Source: Polaribacter sp.
GTDB lineage: Bacteria; Bacteroidota; Bacteroidia; Flavobacteriales; Flavobacteriaceae
Direction of reading: 5' to 3'
DNA: 64,000 bases
NCBI GenBank assembly: GCA_020740485.1
Contig: DYMN01000003.1
Coordinates: forward strand, 58,904-122,903
Below, in pieces: positions 61,648-64,000 of this stretch; position 1 is the first letter of the stretch; every line of letters begins with the position of its first letter. The notes under the pieces were generated by a model that did no database searches, was not told the origin of the DNA, and saw only the letters and a list, made by a program, of their open reading frames with translations. The translations under genes were made by a program, and so were the position numbers.

Positions 61648-63708
61648 TTAGCTTTTAACTTTCTTTAGCATTATCTCTAAAATATCTATGGCAGCTTTTG
61701 CCAATTGTGTACCGGGTCCAAAAACGCCAACCACGCCTTCAGATTGTAAAAATTCATAATCTTGTTGTGGAATCACCCCACCTGCAATCACCAAAATATC
61801 TTCACGTCCGTATTTTTTTAATTCATTTATCACTTGTGGAATGAGTGTTTTATGACCGGCAGCCAAAGAGGAGACCCCTAAAACGTGCACATCGTTTTCT
61901 ACCGCTTGTTTTGCCGTTTCTTTTGGGGCTTGAAATAAAGCCCCAATATCTACATCAAAACCTAAATCAGCAAATCCTGTTGCTACCACTTTTGCGCCGC
62001 GATCGTGCCCATCTTGTCCCATTTTTGCAATCATAATTCGGGGTCTTCTACCGTCTAAAGTGGCGAATTCATCAGATAATTCTTGCGCTTTTTTAAACAA
62101 AGCATCGTCTTTTATGTTTTTTTTATACACACCTGAAATGGTTTTATAATTAGCTTTATGTCTTCCGAAAATAAGTTCCAAAGCATCGGAAATTTCACCT
62201 AAGGTAGCTCTGTTTTTAGCTGCTTTGATGGCTAATTCCAATAAATTTTCTTTATCAGATGCTGCAGCTAAACTCAATGCCTTTAATGATTGAATCACTT
62301 CGGCTGTATCTCTGTCTTTTTTGAGTTTTTGTAATCGAATTAATTGGGTGTTTCTCACTGCATCAGTATCCACTTCTAAAATTTCTATAGGATCTTCTGA
62401 TTTTAGTTTATATTTATTTACACCTACAATGATGTCTTGCCCACTATCAATTTTGGCTTGTTTTTCAGCTGCCGCAGCTTCTATCCGCATTTTCGGAATT
62501 CCCTTATCAATCGCTTTGGTCATTCCGCCTAAATCTTCTACCTCTTGTATGAGTTGCCAAGCTTTTTCAGCCATTTCAAGGGTTAATTTTTCAATATATT
62601 CACTGCCTGCCCAAGGATCTACAGTTCGCGTGATTTGAGTTTCTTGTTGTAAGTAGATTTGAGTGTTTCTGGCTATTCTAGCAGAAAAATCGGTAGGCAA
62701 TGCAATGGCTTCGTCCAAAGCATTGGTATGCAAGGATTGCGTACCACCGAGTGCTGCCGCCATTGCTTCACTTACCGTTCGGCTTATATTATTAAAGGGG
62801 TCTTGTTCTGTAAGTGACCAACCACTGGTTTGGCAATGGGTTCGCAATGAAAGTGACTTTGTGTTTTTTGGGTTAAACTCTTTTACCAATTTAGCCCAAA
62901 GTAATCTCCCTGCTCTTAACTTGGCAATTTCTTTAAAATGATTCATTCCGATACCCCAAAAAAAAGACAATCTCGGCGCAAAATCATCAATGTTCATACC
63001 GGATTTCAAACCGGTTCGGATGTATTCCAAGCCGTCGGCTAAGGTATAAGCCAACTCTATTTCGGGAGTAGCACCTGCTTCTTGCATGTGATAACCGGAA
63101 ATAGATATGCTATTGAATTTGGGCATATTTTTACTGGTAAATGCAAAAATATCCGCAATGATACGCATAGAAGATTCAGGTGGATAAATATAGGTATTAC
63201 GCACCATAAACTCTTTTAAGATGTCATTTTGAATCGTACCGGATAACTTTTCCATCGAAACACCTTGTTCTAAAGCCGTTACAATATAAAACGCCATAAT
63301 GGGCAAAACAGCCCCATTCATAGTCATAGACACCGACATTTCATCTAATGGAATTTGGTCGAAAAGCAATTTCATATCTTCCACAGAATCAATAGCTACA
63401 CCTGCTTTGCCTACGTCACCTTGTACGCGTTCGTGATCGCTGTCGTAGCCACGATGGGTAGCTAAATCAAAAGCAACCGATAAACCCTTTTGTCCGGCGG
63501 CTAAATTACGTCGGTAAAAAGCGTTGCTTTCTTCAGCAGTAGAAAATCCGGCATATTGGCGAATAGTCCAAGGTTGTTGTACGTACATTGTACTGTAGGG
63601 ACCACGAAGAAAGGGGGCTTTACCGGCTATGAAGTTTTCATGCGGAAAACTGGTTTTTTTCTTCTTAAAAGTCTTAATTTGAATATTTTGAATATCAATT
63701 TTTGACAT
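61648..63708 (-). CDS. scpA: Methylmalonyl-CoA mutase, large (catalytic) subunit
   Basis: A 686-residue B12 enzyme interconverting methylmalonyl-CoA and succinyl-CoA. The N-terminal TIM barrel has [41 protein letters not shown] and [18 protein letters not shown]. The C-terminal cobalamin domain (about 555-686) has the base-off motif GQDGHDRG. Full length. The small subunit gene usually found directly upstream is not in the 292 bp to the window end, and a -7 box TAAATTTG lies at 63729-63736 on the minus strand, so this gene appears to be transcribed alone. Confidence 0.95.
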   Translation of the reverse strand: MSKIDIQNIQIKTFKKKKTSFPHENFIAGKAPFLRGPYSTMYVQQPWTIRQYAGFSTAEESNAFYRRNLAAGQKGLSVAFDLATHRGYDSDHERVQGDVGKAGVAIDSVEDMKLLFDQIPLDEMSVSMTMNGAVLPIMAFYIVTALEQGVSMEKLSGTIQNDILKEFMVRNTYIYPPESSMRIIADIFAFTSKNMPKFNSISISGYHMQEAGATPEIELAYTLADGLEYIRTGLKSGMNIDDFAPRLSFFWGIGMNHFKEIAKLRAGRLLWAKLVKEFNPKNTKSLSLRTHCQTSGWSLTEQDPFNNISRTVSEAMAAALGGTQSLHTNALDEAIALPTDFSARIARNTQIYLQQETQITRTVDPWAGSEYIEKLTLEMAEKAWQLIQEVEDLGGMTKAIDKGIPKMRIEAAAAEKQAKIDSGQDIIVGVNKYKLKSEDPIEILEVDTDAVRNTQLIRLQKLKKDRDTAEVIQSLKALSLAAASDKENLLELAIKAAKNRATLGEISDALELIFGRHKANYKTISGVYKKNIKDDALFKKAQELSDEFATLDGRRPRIMIAKMGQDGHDRGAKVVATGFADLGFDVDIGALFQAPKETAKQAVENDVHVLGVSSLAAGHKTLIPQVINELKKYGREDILVIAGGVIPQQDYEFLQSEGVVGVFGPGTQLAKAAIDILEIMLKKVKS

Positions 63709-63909
63709 ACTTTATTAAAAATAATACACAAATTTACAATTTATAAATGAATTAAAGGATGATTTTGTTGATGAATTTAGCGGGGAGTTGGAACACAAAT
63801 AACGCAGATCGTGCGGATTTACACAGATTTTATGTCGGAAGAGGGTGTTGTATAAAGTGGGGAGTATCATATTCGTTGGTGTAAACATTTTTATGTGTTT
63901 TAAATAATG

Positions 63910-63986
63910 TATATTAGCAATACATAAAAGTGTATACTAATAATATATAAAAGTATATATTAATAATGTAAAATAGTGTATATTTG
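63910..63986 (+). promoter_or_regulatory. Three 23-bp iterons ending at a -7 box
   Basis: Units 63910-63932, 63933-63955 and 63956-63978 each start TATA(C/T)TA and end AAAAGT(G/A) or AATAGTG. A fourth start forms TATATTTG (63979-63986), a match to the -7 consensus pointing to a gene beyond the window. The remaining DNA between scpA and the iterons (63709-63909) shows no gene or other feature. Confidence 0.6.
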
Positions 63987-64000
63987 CAAAGTTAAAACAG

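Overview
The window is a low-GC chromosome segment from a Bacteroidota bacterium, almost certainly a member of the Flavobacteriia (Flavobacteriaceae-like). This rests on two proteins with type IX secretion (T9SS) C-terminal sorting domains, PorZ, the gliding/T9SS lipoprotein GldD, a TonB-dependent receptor with a carboxypeptidase-regulatory N-terminus, and many promoters with the Bacteroidota -7 consensus TAnnTTTG. Most of the window is conserved housekeeping DNA. No rRNA operon, phage, CRISPR array or complete insertion sequence was seen.

Layout: 1-2545 is the 5' part of a TonB-dependent receptor gene. 2752-6099 encodes a large T9SS cargo protein with sortilin/Vps10-like repeats. 6190-8476 is a folP - lipoprotein - cdaA (c-di-AMP synthase) operon. 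8658-14712 holds a secreted C1-family peptidase, a YjbR protein, a MORN-repeat protein followed by a frameshifted remnant, a two-gene envelope operon, tRNA-Thr(CGT) and an M48 peptidase. 14842-19726 holds a rhodanese, YifB/ComM, an SPFH protein and a DUF4139 protein. 19946-27373 is an envelope-biogenesis block: ppiD, then the queA - coaX - outer-membrane protein - TPR protein - lptC operon. 27374-28918 is a rearranged intergenic stretch with a small beta-barrel gene and a chimeric queA'/porZ' relic. 28919-37361 holds an S8 protease (T9SS cargo), porZ and tamB. tsaD diverges at 37490.

38525-41800 is a small accessory segment: a 5'-truncated YhcG-like nuclease, a PadR regulator with a membrane protein, a PIN toxin-antitoxin pair, an orphan antitoxin and a long heptamer repeat array. 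dnaG and dut follow. 44555-53244 is an AT-rich, all-plus-strand island of six genes of unknown function, including a Zn-ribbon/membrane protein, a DUF6630-like protein and a 1265-residue protein with two copies of a beta-helix-like module. It is the best candidate in the window for an undescribed system. 53262-63708 returns to core genes: GH3, M23, mutY, ssb, gldD, ddl, a PASTA protein, rluD, a barrel protein and the methylmalonyl-CoA mutase large subunit. The last 90 bases hold 23-bp iterons in front of a -7 box.

The most informative non-gene structure is at 27374-28910. A direct duplication of the queA 5' end and promoter is fused in frame to the 3' end of porZ. Comparing the copies reveals a 236-bp segment interrupting the queA leader and a 109-bp perfectly identical tract suggestive of gene conversion.
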